Shown here: positions 1-8,305 of the stretch, piece by piece
How positions within the stretch are numbered: position 1 is the first letter of the stretch
How the letters are laid out: each line of letters opens with the position of its first letter
Source of the DNA: JAZREA01 sp045660545
Lineage (GTDB): Bacteria; Bacillota; Clostridia; Monoglobales; Firm-18
Direction: 5' to 3'
DNA: 48,592 nucleotides
Assembly: GCA_045660545.1 (NCBI GenBank)
Contig: JAZREA010000007.1
Span: 1 to 48,592 of the forward strand
The notes under the pieces: model-generated
Told to the model about the DNA's origin: nothing
Database searches by the model: none
The model's input: only the letters and a program-made list of their open reading frames with translations
Position numbers and translations under genes: made by a program

Positions 1-1
1 C

Positions 2-1534
2 GTGTTCGATTTGTCAGACATTTCAGCACCAGTACACAGCGTTTACCTCGACGGACAGCTTGTAGGACAAGAGACAATTACTGGTCTTGAACTTGCATCA
101 ATCTCAGATTTCCATTATTACGTTCCGTCAATGCCTTCAAACACAAATGCTGATGAAAAAGCAGTGCACTTTGTAAAAGAGGCAAGTATAACAGCTATGT
201 CTGATTACGTTATCGAGCTACCTGCTCCTGATCCAGAGCCAGAGCCGGAACCGATAACAAACTACACCGTAACGTTTATGTCAGACGGCGCGGTTTATGA
301 CACAAAGACGGTGCAGTCGGGCGCTACGGTTACAAAGCCGGCTACTAACCCGACAAAGACAGGAAGCACATTTAAACATTGGGCACTTTCGGGCACAGAG
401 TTTAACTTTAACACCCCGATTGTTGACAATATAACATTAGAAGCAGTCTTTGAAACCACCCCGGGTGGCGGCGGAGGCGGCGGAGGTGGCGGCACCACAG
501 GCGGAGAAGAAGATGACGAAGACGACGAAGACACTTCGGCGACAACTCCTCCTGAAGGATACGAGCCTGCCGGACTCGGCAAATCGATAGTTTCGATTAC
601 TTCCGACACAATAACAGAGGTTCAAAGTTCATATTTTGTAGGAACTGCAGTTGGAACAACCCCTGCAATATACTTTGGTACTAACAGATCCGGTTCTAAC
701 GACAGAGCGAACTCGGACGACGTATCAAGATATCCGGGCGTCAAGGTCGGCGACATGAAGATGACCAATTTAAGAACTGTTGTTGCAAATCTCCAACACT
801 ATACAGCAGTGCTTGACGACGACTATACTGTCGCAAGACTTCGCTATGTTGTGTATTATCCGAAGGAATTAAAGGGAACCGAGCAGATTCTTAAACCTGT
901 TATATCAGGAACAACCAAAGACTTTGGCTTACAGCTTGTAATCAATGCGAACGGCACAGTCGGCACAGCCAGCCCGATGTCTGTGGTGGGAGATCCTGTA
1001 GAGGTAAACTTTGACGGATGGAACACTTTTGATTGGGTTGTCGACTTCTCAACAGAAAAGGTTAAGCCTATGTTAAGCCTTTATGTTAACGGAGTTAAGG
1101 TTGCAGAAGGTCAGTCAGCTCGTTCTTTTGATTCAGTTGATATGTTTAAATTCTCCTCGATTACACTTCCTACTACAGACACAGAAGGCTTGCATTTCGT
1201 AAGAGAGTTTTCAATATCAGCGTATGCACCGTTGCTTTCGGATTCTAAAATCGCTATCACAGGATATAGCTATGAGGCTAACGGCTCTGTTTGGAACATC
1301 AAAGTAACTTACACCAACACAACCGCTTCGGACGTGTCGGGCAAGCTCCTTGTTTCAAGCAACGACGCAGCAGGATTTACAATGGGCGCGTACCTTTACG
1401 ACGTTGCTTTGCCGGTAGCACAAGACCCGACTACAATAACGGGCACAACTAATATACCCACAAGCGCCACAAGGCTTAGGGCGTTTACTATCAGAGATCT
1501 TGGCTCGTTAATTCCGCTTGGTGTTTCAGGCTGA
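2..1534 (+). CDS. Modular extracellular protein, C-terminal part (5' end outside window)
   Basis: The reading frame is open from the first complete codon, so the gene very probably begins upstream; 510 residues are visible. Order seen: the end of one beta-rich module (residues 1-70), a Pro-Glu linker, an InlB B-repeat/Flg_new-like segment (about 87-150; YTVTFMSDG, GSTFKHWALSG), a run of ten glycines followed by an acidic Asp/Glu stretch, then a second beta-rich module (about 190-410) and a C-terminal beta domain. The ends of the two modules match (AVHFVKEASITA near 55, LHFVREFSISA near 400), so the protein is built from repeated laminin-G/concanavalin-like modules. Such modules usually bind glycans; that is inference, and no catalytic domain is visible. 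It lies directly upstream of the SLH-anchored lyase in the same direction, so a shared carbohydrate role is likely. No SLH or LPXTG anchor is seen at this C-terminus. Confidence 0.75.
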   Translation: MFDLSDISAPVHSVYLDGQLVGQETITGLELASISDFHYYVPSMPSNTNADEKAVHFVKEASITAMSDYVIELPAPDPEPEPEPITNYTVTFMSDGAVYDTKTVQSGATVTKPATNPTKTGSTFKHWALSGTEFNFNTPIVDNITLEAVFETTPGGGGGGGGGGTTGGEEDDEDDEDTSATTPPEGYEPAGLGKSIVSITSDTITEVQSSYFVGTAVGTTPAIYFGTNRSGSNDRANSDDVSRYPGVKVGDMKMTNLRTVVANLQHYTAVLDDDYTVARLRYVVYYPKELKGTEQILKPVISGTTKDFGLQLVINANGTVGTASPMSVVGDPVEVNFDGWNTFDWVVDFSTEKVKPMLSLYVNGVKVAEGQSARSFDSVDMFKFSSITLPTTDTEGLHFVREFSISAYAPLLSDSKIAITGYSYEANGSVWNIKVTYTNTTASDVSGKLLVSSNDAAGFTMGAYLYDVALPVAQDPTTITGTTNIPTSATRLRAFTIRDLGSLIPLGVSG

Positions 1535-1632
1535 TTTGCGAAGCAAGAGGCATGATAAAAAATCAACTTTTATCCCTTGCATAAGTAGCGACAAGCCACC
1601 TTGCAAGGATGAGAAAACAAATGCTTATATAA

Positions 1633-1664
1633 GTTTGCTGCGGCGTTTCTTCGCCGCAAGCAAC
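1633..1664 (+). other. GC-rich hairpin in the 5' leader of the lyase gene
   Basis: Arms TTGCTGCGGCG and CGCCGCAAGCAA pair with one bulged A around a TTTCTT loop. There is no clean T-tract after it, so it is a weak terminator for the upstream gene or a leader stem. The rest of the 163-nt gap (1535-1697) holds a second imperfect stem (ATCCCTTGC near 1575, GCAAGGAT near 1601) and the ribosome site GGAGG at 1686-1690. No known riboswitch was recognised. Confidence 0.45.
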
Positions 1665-1697
1665 TGTTTATAAATTTGCATTAATGGAGGGAATACA

Positions 1698-4600
1698 ATG
1701 GCAAAAATATTCAAACCCGAAAAAATCTTTAAATCGGTAGTAAGTTTGATTTTGCTCGTTTCGATTGTTTGTCTTTCGTCGTTCGGAACAGTCTTTGCTG
1801 CTCGCGACGGACAGCTGCAATTCTACAGAGAAGACGCAACAAACTTACGAATTATGGGTCCAACTGACGACCCGGTTTATTATTACACCCCACCGATAGA
1901 TGAGGAAGGTAATATAGACTATTTCTACTATCCTCTTTATGACACGGACCCAATGGACGTTTCAGACGAATTCTTCTTCGGTGTATGGAACGATGAAGAG
2001 CACATCTGGACTACAGCTCCGCTGTTCAAATATTCGGAGTTCGAGGGTCTTGCAGGGGTTGAGGCTGCCGCAAAAGCAGGAAACTATGAATTGGCAAAGG
2101 AAGAATTCCTTAATTACTACAAGGATGTTTTGCCCGGCAGAGTTTCTAAAATGACCCAGTTGTCCTCTACAAACGCAGCGGTTGCAAGACGTGTACTTGA
2201 CAACTTTGCAAGAAATATCTGCTTTAACCACAAGGATATTGGTAACGTTATGAGACTGTTTACCGTTCCTTATAACGAAAGCAGTAACCCTGAAGATTGG
2301 GAAGAAATCAGCATAGATATTACTGCTAACCCGGGCGTGTCTACATTTCAGACATATGATCAGTTTAACATTCAGTTCGGTTCGGCTGATAAATTCTACA
2401 CACAGACCGAGATTTGCTCAAAAGAGTCTGACTATCCTCCTGTCTTAGAGGTTAGAAAGAACGGTATCGTGGTAGAGTGTCCTGTTGTTATGGACTTTAC
2501 ACTCCGTGGTGGTTCTTATTCAGAAGTGAACTATGGCACCGACCCGGTTTTGAAGGTCGAAGAGCACGGCGGAAGATCGGGGTCAATAGACAGAAATGAC
2601 ACCTCTTCCAGCATAGGACATACTACAGACGACACATATCGTAGTATGATTATCTTCGACACGAGCGACATTACATCAGCTGATAAGGTAACATCTGTAA
2701 CTTTGAAGCTTCGTGCGAGAACCAACCAGGATAGATATCCTAAGGAAATTTCTATGGAGTGGGTTAAAAATACCGCTTTCGTTGAAAATGAAGTTTCGTT
2801 CAGCGACATCGCAGACCATGCATGGTGGTCTGCTGCCGACACAGAGAACTGGGACTTCTGGTATAACCGTCGTGTCGGATACAAGGGCGCTAAGTCCAGT
2901 CTGTGGCGAGGATACGAGGCTTCCAGACTTTATCAGGGCTACGTTGGCGTGGATAACGGTAAGAACGAGGCTTTCGCGTATAACTGGTTAAGATACGTAA
3001 TGGCAGGTATTATGGCGATTGGATGTAACTATGAATGTATGTCATCTCTTGATATGACCGCTTGGAGCAACAAGACGATAGAAGGCCTGTCTGCCGTGAT
3101 GACCAGTGAGTACCTGACACCGGTTCGCTTTACTACAATAATTAAGCAGCTGTACTTAATGGCAGACTTGCAGGTTAACCAGTTCTTCGGTCTAGCTGAT
3201 AACAACTGGGCAACATACTCAACAGGTTCTGTTTATAACTTTATTGCCAGATTCCCTGAAATCAGATTCCACGACGAGTGGCTCGAAAGGCTTCGTGCCG
3301 ACAACGCGCGTGTAATCGGCGGCGCAAGCTTTGAGGATGGTATGTGTATCGAGTTGCCGTTCAACTACGTTACAACTCTTCTCGGTACCTTCGTAGAGCT
3401 TCTTTCAACCTCTATAGAAACAGGCCACGAGACTCCGTTTACAGACGAGGCTTTGCAGGACTGCTTTGATACAGTAAGAACTTTGGTATACGCAAAGGGA
3501 CCTTACGGTGCGTTTAACCAGCAGGACGACTGTAGTACGTATTCACCAAGAACTTCAAACTATCAGCAATGGTATGCTTACAACCTGTTTGATGACCCAG
3601 GTCTTACATACCTGGCAACGGGCGGTGCGCAAGGCTACATGCCCGAACATCCGACAACACATTACTGGGATGGATACAAGACCATGTTCCGTACAGGCTG
3701 GGGAACAAACGACACAATGCTTTCGTTTACCAACCAGCTATCTAACAAGGCTTCGCACAGACACAAGGACGCTTTGTCGTTCTCAATGTTTGCGTATGGT
3801 AAGTTCTTGCTCGTTGACCCGGGTTACGGTGTTATAACATCTGACGGTTGGAAGGAATACAACGGTTCGCCCGTTCAGCATAACCTTGTTACCGTAAACG
3901 ACATAGAAGACTTCCTTACAACAGGAACAAACACTTCTTATGACACGATTGAATACGGCGAAGGCTCATATCAGATGGGATTTGAATCAAATATGATTCA
4001 CGATTTTAAGGAATATGGTACGACGGCGTACAAGACCAACCAGGACGCTCGTCGAAGCATCTTCTTCCAGCGTGAAGACAACTTCTTTATTGTTACTGAC
4101 TATCTGATACCTAACGACACTAACCAGCAAAACCTCTATGCACAGCATTGGCACTTCTACCCGGGTGCACAGTTCTCGTATGACGAAAACACCTTTGCTC
4201 TTCAGACAAACATCGTGGACGAACCTAATGTAAAAGTTGTTCCTGTTGAATACGAAGAGGTTGATGAAGTAAGACGTGTCAGAACAACATATTCTGAGCT
4301 TTCAGGAAGCTTGGTTAACAGTGAAAAGGGCATGATACTGAAAACAAAGGCGGGTCTGGGCAGATTTACAACTGTTATTGTTCCGACTAATATCGGTGAA
4401 GAAATCGACGTTGAAACAAGAGCGATAGAAACAGACTATGACCCTGATATAGTTAATGCTGCTACAATCAGAATTAAGAACAACTCAACCGGCGAAGAGA
4501 ACATGTATTACTACTTCCATCTTAATGAAGAAAGCCAGAAGCTTGAAAGCGTAAGACTTGGCGACTTTGTAACTGACGCAAGTACAATGTTCGTTAAGCT

Positions 4601-5690
4601 CACCACAACAGGCGAGATCGTTTCGGGCTTCATAATGAACGGTAGCTACATTAAAAACGTCAACATAAACGGCGCTTATGTAATCAAGACAGAAGAACAA
4701 GTAGATTCACTTTCATTTGCAAAGCGCGGTAGTATAATGAACCTTGCGTCTTCATCAATGTCTCAGGAAGACATAGAAGCTATGACAGTGTACTCATTCG
4801 GTGCATCAACTGCTACATTCCAGACATGTGACTGGGATAGAGTGATTACTTCCAAGATGGAACAGGCACCTCTTAACGTTTCCAAGCAGGGCGGATACTT
4901 CTACTTTGGTGACGAGCCTGTAGTAGATGTTGAAGACACTGAAGAAGACGAAGAAGAGAGAGAAGAAGGCGATAGAGACGGAGCTGTTGGCGGTATGCCT
5001 ACAACAAATCCCGGAAACCAAGGAACGCAAGACGGTGCTGCCGGTGTCGGTGGTGCTGGTGGCGGCGGTGCTGGTGGCGGAACACCTGCAACAGATCCTA
5101 AGGATGAGACAAAGCCTTCTAAGGACGTAGTGTACAAGGACGTTAAGACGTCCGACTGGTACTACAACGACGTAAAAGAGCTTAGCGCGAACGGAATCGT
5201 TTCCGGTAACGGCGACGGCAAGTTTATGCCTGCTGACAAGGTTACAAGAGAGCAGTTCTTAAAGATGATAATCGAAGCTTCCGGCATCAAGGCAGAAGCA
5301 GGAATCAACACGTTTGAGGACGTTCCGCCGGATGCGTGGTATGCGTCATACGTCAAGATGGGACAAAAGACAGGTATCATAACAGGTATCACTGACACCC
5401 TCTTTGGCATAGGCAACGGAATTACAAGACAGGATATGGCGGTTATGCTTGACAGAACCCTTACTGTTCTTGACCCCGAAATTGACATCGCTGCAGATGT
5501 TGAAAAGTTTGCTGATACAGATGACGTTTCGGCGTATGCAAGCGACGCAGTTCACGCTATGAAGTCAATAGGTTTGATTAACGGTTATGAAAACATGTTC
5601 AGACCTAAGGACACCTTAACTCGTGCAGAGGCTGCGACTGTAATTAACAACTTCTTTAAGATGCTTGCAAAAGCAGCACAGAAAAAATAA
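1698..5690 (+). CDS. SLH-anchored heparinase II/III-like polysaccharide lyase
   Basis: A 1330-residue exported protein. A signal peptide occupies about residues 1-35 (hydrophobic core LILLVSIVCLSS, probable cut after VFA). A DNRLRE-like beta segment (about 270-375; YRSMIIFDTSDI) is inserted before an alpha-helical toroid region (about 390-660). A heparinase II/III-like core follows at about 664-735, with HRHKDALSFSMFAYG, LLVDPGYG and QHNLVTVND, then a large beta-sandwich. An acidic and glycine-rich linker (about 1075-1140) leads to three SLH domains (about 1144-1195, 1205-1255, 1270-1325). Members of this fold cleave uronic-acid-containing glycans by beta-elimination; the substrate here (heparinoid, alginate, pectin-type or other) cannot be read from sequence. 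The SLH triplet should hold it to the pyruvylated secondary wall polymer. The start is ATG with GGAGG 8 nt upstream. A strong bidirectional terminator follows. Confidence 0.82.
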   Translation: MAKIFKPEKIFKSVVSLILLVSIVCLSSFGTVFAARDGQLQFYREDATNLRIMGPTDDPVYYYTPPIDEEGNIDYFYYPLYDTDPMDVSDEFFFGVWNDEEHIWTTAPLFKYSEFEGLAGVEAAAKAGNYELAKEEFLNYYKDVLPGRVSKMTQLSSTNAAVARRVLDNFARNICFNHKDIGNVMRLFTVPYNESSNPEDWEEISIDITANPGVSTFQTYDQFNIQFGSADKFYTQTEICSKESDYPPVLEVRKNGIVVECPVVMDFTLRGGSYSEVNYGTDPVLKVEEHGGRSGSIDRNDTSSSIGHTTDDTYRSMIIFDTSDITSADKVTSVTLKLRARTNQDRYPKEISMEWVKNTAFVENEVSFSDIADHAWWSAADTENWDFWYNRRVGYKGAKSSLWRGYEASRLYQGYVGVDNGKNEAFAYNWLRYVMAGIMAIGCNYECMSSLDMTAWSNKTIEGLSAVMTSEYLTPVRFTTIIKQLYLMADLQVNQFFGLADNNWATYSTGSVYNFIARFPEIRFHDEWLERLRADNARVIGGASFEDGMCIELPFNYVTTLLGTFVELLSTSIETGHETPFTDEALQDCFDTVRTLVYAKGPYGAFNQQDDCSTYSPRTSNYQQWYAYNLFDDPGLTYLATGGAQGYMPEHPTTHYWDGYKTMFRTGWGTNDTMLSFTNQLSNKASHRHKDALSFSMFAYGKFLLVDPGYGVITSDGWKEYNGSPVQHNLVTVNDIEDFLTTGTNTSYDTIEYGEGSYQMGFESNMIHDFKEYGTTAYKTNQDARRSIFFQREDNFFIVTDYLIPNDTNQQNLYAQHWHFYPGAQFSYDENTFALQTNIVDEPNVKVVPVEYEEVDEVRRVRTTYSELSGSLVNSEKGMILKTKAGLGRFTTVIVPTNIGEEIDVETRAIETDYDPDIVNAATIRIKNNSTGEENMYYYFHLNEESQKLESVRLGDFVTDASTMFVKLTTTGEIVSGFIMNGSYIKNVNINGAYVIKTEEQVDSLSFAKRGSIMNLASSSMSQEDIEAMTVYSFGASTATFQTCDWDRVITSKMEQAPLNVSKQGGYFYFGDEPVVDVEDTEEDEEEREEGDRDGAVGGMPTTNPGNQGTQDGAAGVGGAGGGGAGGGTPATDPKDETKPSKDVVYKDVKTSDWYYNDVKELSANGIVSGNGDGKFMPADKVTREQFLKMIIEASGIKAEAGINTFEDVPPDAWYASYVKMGQKTGIITGITDTLFGIGNGITRQDMAVMLDRTLTVLDPEIDIAADVEKFADTDDVSAYASDAVHAMKSIGLINGYENMFRPKDTLTRAEAATVINNFFKMLAKAAQKK

Positions 5691-5704
5691 CCAATATAAT
5701 ACAA

Positions 5705-5736
5705 AAAGGGCAGAGCGTATATACGCTCTGCCCTTT
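5705..5736. terminator. Bidirectional terminator between convergent genes
   Basis: A perfect 16-bp inverted repeat, AAAGGGCAGAGCGTAT with its complement, with T-rich ends in both directions. It separates the lyase gene (+) from the pseudouridine synthase gene (-). Confidence 0.9.
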
Positions 5737-5747
5737 AATTGTTATTG

Positions 5748-6674
5748 TTATATAAAGTCTGCTGTTTTAGAAACAAAGGTCTTTCCTGCCAGGTAGCCAA
5801 GCCCTTGTGCACCAAGCTCGTTTTCAAAAACCAGCTTGTACGCGTGGAGTGCCTGGTGTCGCCTGCCTTCCTTTTGTAACTTGCTGTACTTGCCGTCCCC
5901 CACAAGCGGATGGCCTATGTGCGCAAGATGCGCTCTGATTTGGTGAGTCTTGCCTGTAATAAGGTTTACCTCTAAAAGCGTGGAGTCTGCTTTTCTTTCC
6001 AACACCTTGTATTCTGTAATTATTTTTACAGCCCCGGTTTTTTGTAAGTCTGTTACGTATACCTTGTTTTTAACCTTGTCTTTAAAAAGATAGGCCGAAA
6101 GAGTGTCTTTGTCTTTCGCCACACGCCCCTGTGCGAGGGCAAGGTAATATTTATGTACCTTCCTTTGCTTTATTATCTCGTTCATTTCCCTTAAAGACTG
6201 TGCGTTTTTAGCGGCGATTACAATCCCGCTTGTGTTTCTGTCGATGCGGTTGCAAAGCGCGGGCGCAAAACTGTTTTCGGCAGACGGGTCGTACTCGCCC
6301 TTGCCAAAGAGGTAGGAGTAAAGCTGGTTTACCAGTGTGTTAACCGTGCCGTCGTCGTCCGAGTGGACCACAACCCCTGCGCGCTTGTCTATAAGGATAA
6401 TGTTTTCGTCCTCGTAGACTATGTCAAAGTCTGCCTTAACGTGCGAAAACTCGGGAGCGGTTTTGTCAAAAAACTCGTCGTTAATATACATATCCAGAAC
6501 ATCGCCCTCGTTTAACATATACGATTCGGTGGCGCGCTTACCATTAACCTTTATTCTTTTTTTTCTGATGCTTTTGTAAACCATGGACGACGGCATAGAC
6601 GACTTAAAAAACTTGTGCATAAATTTATCAAGACGTTGACCCGAGTCGTTCTTTTTAATAGTGATTGTCCGCAT
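5748..6674 (-). CDS. RluA-family rRNA/tRNA pseudouridine synthase
   Basis: 308 residues. An N-terminal S4-like RNA-binding region (about 1-65; GQRLDKFMHKFF, IKVNGKRA) precedes the synthase domain. The family signature is NRIDRNTSGIVI with catalytic Asp145; LITGKTHQIRAHLAHIGHPLVGDGKY is the other conserved block. The enzyme converts specific uridines of structured RNA, usually 23S rRNA, to pseudouridine. Its length and S4 domain match the RluC/RluD-type proteins of Gram-positives; the exact target cannot be assigned. The start is ATG with AGGAGG 6-8 nt upstream. It is divergent from the penicillin-binding protein gene and its 3' end meets the shared terminator. Confidence 0.9.
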   Translation of the reverse strand: MRTITIKKNDSGQRLDKFMHKFFKSSMPSSMVYKSIRKKRIKVNGKRATESYMLNEGDVLDMYINDEFFDKTAPEFSHVKADFDIVYEDENIILIDKRAGVVVHSDDDGTVNTLVNQLYSYLFGKGEYDPSAENSFAPALCNRIDRNTSGIVIAAKNAQSLREMNEIIKQRKVHKYYLALAQGRVAKDKDTLSAYLFKDKVKNKVYVTDLQKTGAVKIITEYKVLERKADSTLLEVNLITGKTHQIRAHLAHIGHPLVGDGKYSKLQKEGRRHQALHAYKLVFENELGAQGLGYLAGKTFVSKTADFI

Positions 6675-6694
6675 ACAAACATCCTCCTTTTATT

Positions 6695-6724
6695 ATTTTA
6701 ACATAATACCACGGGTTTTGACAA
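6695..6724 (-). promoter_or_regulatory. Candidate promoter of the pseudouridine synthase gene
   Basis: On the minus strand TTGTCA and TAAAAT are 18 nt apart, about 20 nt upstream of the ATG. The sites lie between the two divergent genes. Confidence 0.45.
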
Positions 6725-6747
6725 TACTAAAAGCGGAGGCGGTTGTT

Positions 6748-8184
6748 TTGAAGAGATTAAAAGCTTTGGGAGTAGTCACAATCTGTATAATTTCGTGCCT
6801 TGTTGCAAGGCTTTTTTATGTGAGCGTAATAGACGGCAAAAGCCTGGCAAAACAGGCGGTGTCCCAGCGCACCCAAAAGGTCAGCTTCGACAGCCCTCGC
6901 GGAATCATATACGACAGAAATATGATTAAAATAACCAACGCAAAAATGGAACTTATATACGACGGCGAGACACCGTATTACGTAGATAAAAGAAACGATG
7001 GCCTTTTAAGCCACGTGATTGGCTATATTTCGCCCGACGGCAACGGGTGCGGAATCGAAGGGGCGTTCGACTATGCGCTCTCTTCGGATGGGAAAGATTC
7101 TTTTTCGTATTTAAAGGATATCAACAACAATAAGGTTTCCTCCGGGTATGCTGTGGACTCTGACAAGTCGTACAAGGGGATATCTCTTACCATAGACTAC
7201 CATATTCAAAAGATAACAGAAGAAGCCATGGATAAGTACAATGTAAGCGGGGCGGCGGTCATGGTAGAATGCGAAAGCGGGGAGATTGTGGCTATGGCAA
7301 GCCGACCCAACTTTGACCGCAAAAACCTGTCGGCATACCTCGGCGGAACACAAGGGGAGCTTGTCAACAAGGCGATATGTGCGTACAACCCGGGCTCTGT
7401 TTTTAAAACGGTGGTTGCCGCCGCATACCTTGAAGAGGTGGCGGACGAAGCACGCCGCTTTTCGTGCGGAGGGAAGACAACTGTTGACGGAGTCGAATTT
7501 GTCTGCCACAAACAGGACGGACATGGGGAGCAGGACTTTGTTTTGGCCTTTGCGAACTCCTGCAACTGCGCCTTTTACGAAACAGGGACACAGCTGGGGG
7601 CAGAAACGATATATAAATATTCCTCTGCCTTTGGTATCGGCGACGAGGTTATGAAGATAAACAAGATTGTAGAAAGCAAGGGATATGTGCCGAAAAAAAC
7701 AGCATCCAAAGCCGAGATTGCAAACGTGTCTATCGGCCAGGGAGATGTTATGGTAACACCGCTTCAGGTGGCGGATATCTTTTGCACAATTTGTAACGGA
7801 GGGGTAAGAAAGCAGATAAGCCTGATAAAGGGGATTGTTGACGAAACCGGTGCCAGACAAAGCGTTGCGCCCTCGGATATGGGCAGGGTTATAAGCGAAA
7901 CAACCGCAAGGCGTATGCAGGATGCCATGAGAGCTGTTGTGGAGTACGGCACGGGACAGGCCGCACAGATAGAGGGTTATGGCGCAGGAGGAAAGACCGG
8001 CAGCGCGGAAACCGGCTGGGAAAAGGACGGCGAAATCATGCAGCAGGGCTGGTTTGCGGGTTTCTTCCCCGCAGATTCGCCAAAATACGTTTTGGTAGTG
8101 TTGGCGGAAAACGGAAAAAGCGGCAGCGAGTCTGCGTGCCCGGTCTTTAAGGAGATAGGAGAAAATGTGTGTAAAATTAGGTAA
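6748..8184 (+). CDS. Class B-type penicillin-binding protein (D,D-transpeptidase)
   Basis: 478 residues from TTG at 6748. That start is chosen because GGAGGCGG lies 5 nt upstream and it places the single membrane anchor (about residues 5-25, LGVVTICIISCLVARLFYV) at the N-terminus; an in-frame ATG at 6661 would overlap the divergent gene's start and has no ribosome site. The serine transpeptidase motifs are all present: SVFK (217-220, Ser217 nucleophile), SCN (271-273) and KTG (416-418). The N-terminal region is short, with a PRGIIYDRN block typical of class B enzymes, and there is no transglycosylase or PASTA domain. It should cross-link peptidoglycan outside the membrane. The size resembles PbpA-like enzymes that pair with an FtsW/RodA protein; no such partner is in view, so the role in division, elongation or sporulation is open. 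Confidence 0.88.
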   Translation: MKRLKALGVVTICIISCLVARLFYVSVIDGKSLAKQAVSQRTQKVSFDSPRGIIYDRNMIKITNAKMELIYDGETPYYVDKRNDGLLSHVIGYISPDGNGCGIEGAFDYALSSDGKDSFSYLKDINNNKVSSGYAVDSDKSYKGISLTIDYHIQKITEEAMDKYNVSGAAVMVECESGEIVAMASRPNFDRKNLSAYLGGTQGELVNKAICAYNPGSVFKTVVAAAYLEEVADEARRFSCGGKTTVDGVEFVCHKQDGHGEQDFVLAFANSCNCAFYETGTQLGAETIYKYSSAFGIGDEVMKINKIVESKGYVPKKTASKAEIANVSIGQGDVMVTPLQVADIFCTICNGGVRKQISLIKGIVDETGARQSVAPSDMGRVISETTARRMQDAMRAVVEYGTGQAAQIEGYGAGGKTGSAETGWEKDGEIMQQGWFAGFFPADSPKYVLVVLAENGKSGSESACPVFKEIGENVCKIR

Positions 8185-8189
8185 AATAT

Positions 8190-8235
8190 AACAAAAATGC
8201 TACTAAATGTAATGATATTGTTAAACAAAAATGCT
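8190..8235 (+). repeat. Direct 12-bp repeats upstream of the SLH-protein promoter
   Basis: AACAAAAATGCT occurs at 8190-8201 and 8224-8235, 34 bp centre to centre. The second copy touches the -35 box, so the pair could be an operator; this is inference. Confidence 0.4.
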
Positions 8236-8263
8236 TGATTTTTAAATAGGCGTATGATAAAAT
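8235..8263 (+). promoter_or_regulatory. Promoter of the SLH-domain protein gene
   Basis: TTGATT and TAAAAT with a 17-nt spacer, about 40 nt upstream of the GTG start. The fit to the vegetative sigma-A consensus is good. Confidence 0.7.
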
Positions 8264-8305
8264 GTATTTACTATATGATAAAGATACTTGGAGGAGGGAA
8301 AAGAC

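Noticed and set aside
295..609. Minus-strand open frame rich in Pro and Ser runs
   Set aside because: It is the complement of the Gly10 and acidic codons of the extracellular protein; low complexity and no ribosome site.
1535..1697. Cyclic di-GMP riboswitch suspected before the lyase gene because of a GACAAGCCACC-like stretch
   Set aside because: The conserved paired helices and tetraloop elements of that riboswitch could not be placed; only two simple stems are seen.
7111..7860. 249-codon open frame on the minus strand inside the penicillin-binding protein gene
   Set aside because: The plus-strand gene has all catalytic motifs; the antisense product is Cys/His-rich with no recognisable fold or start signal.
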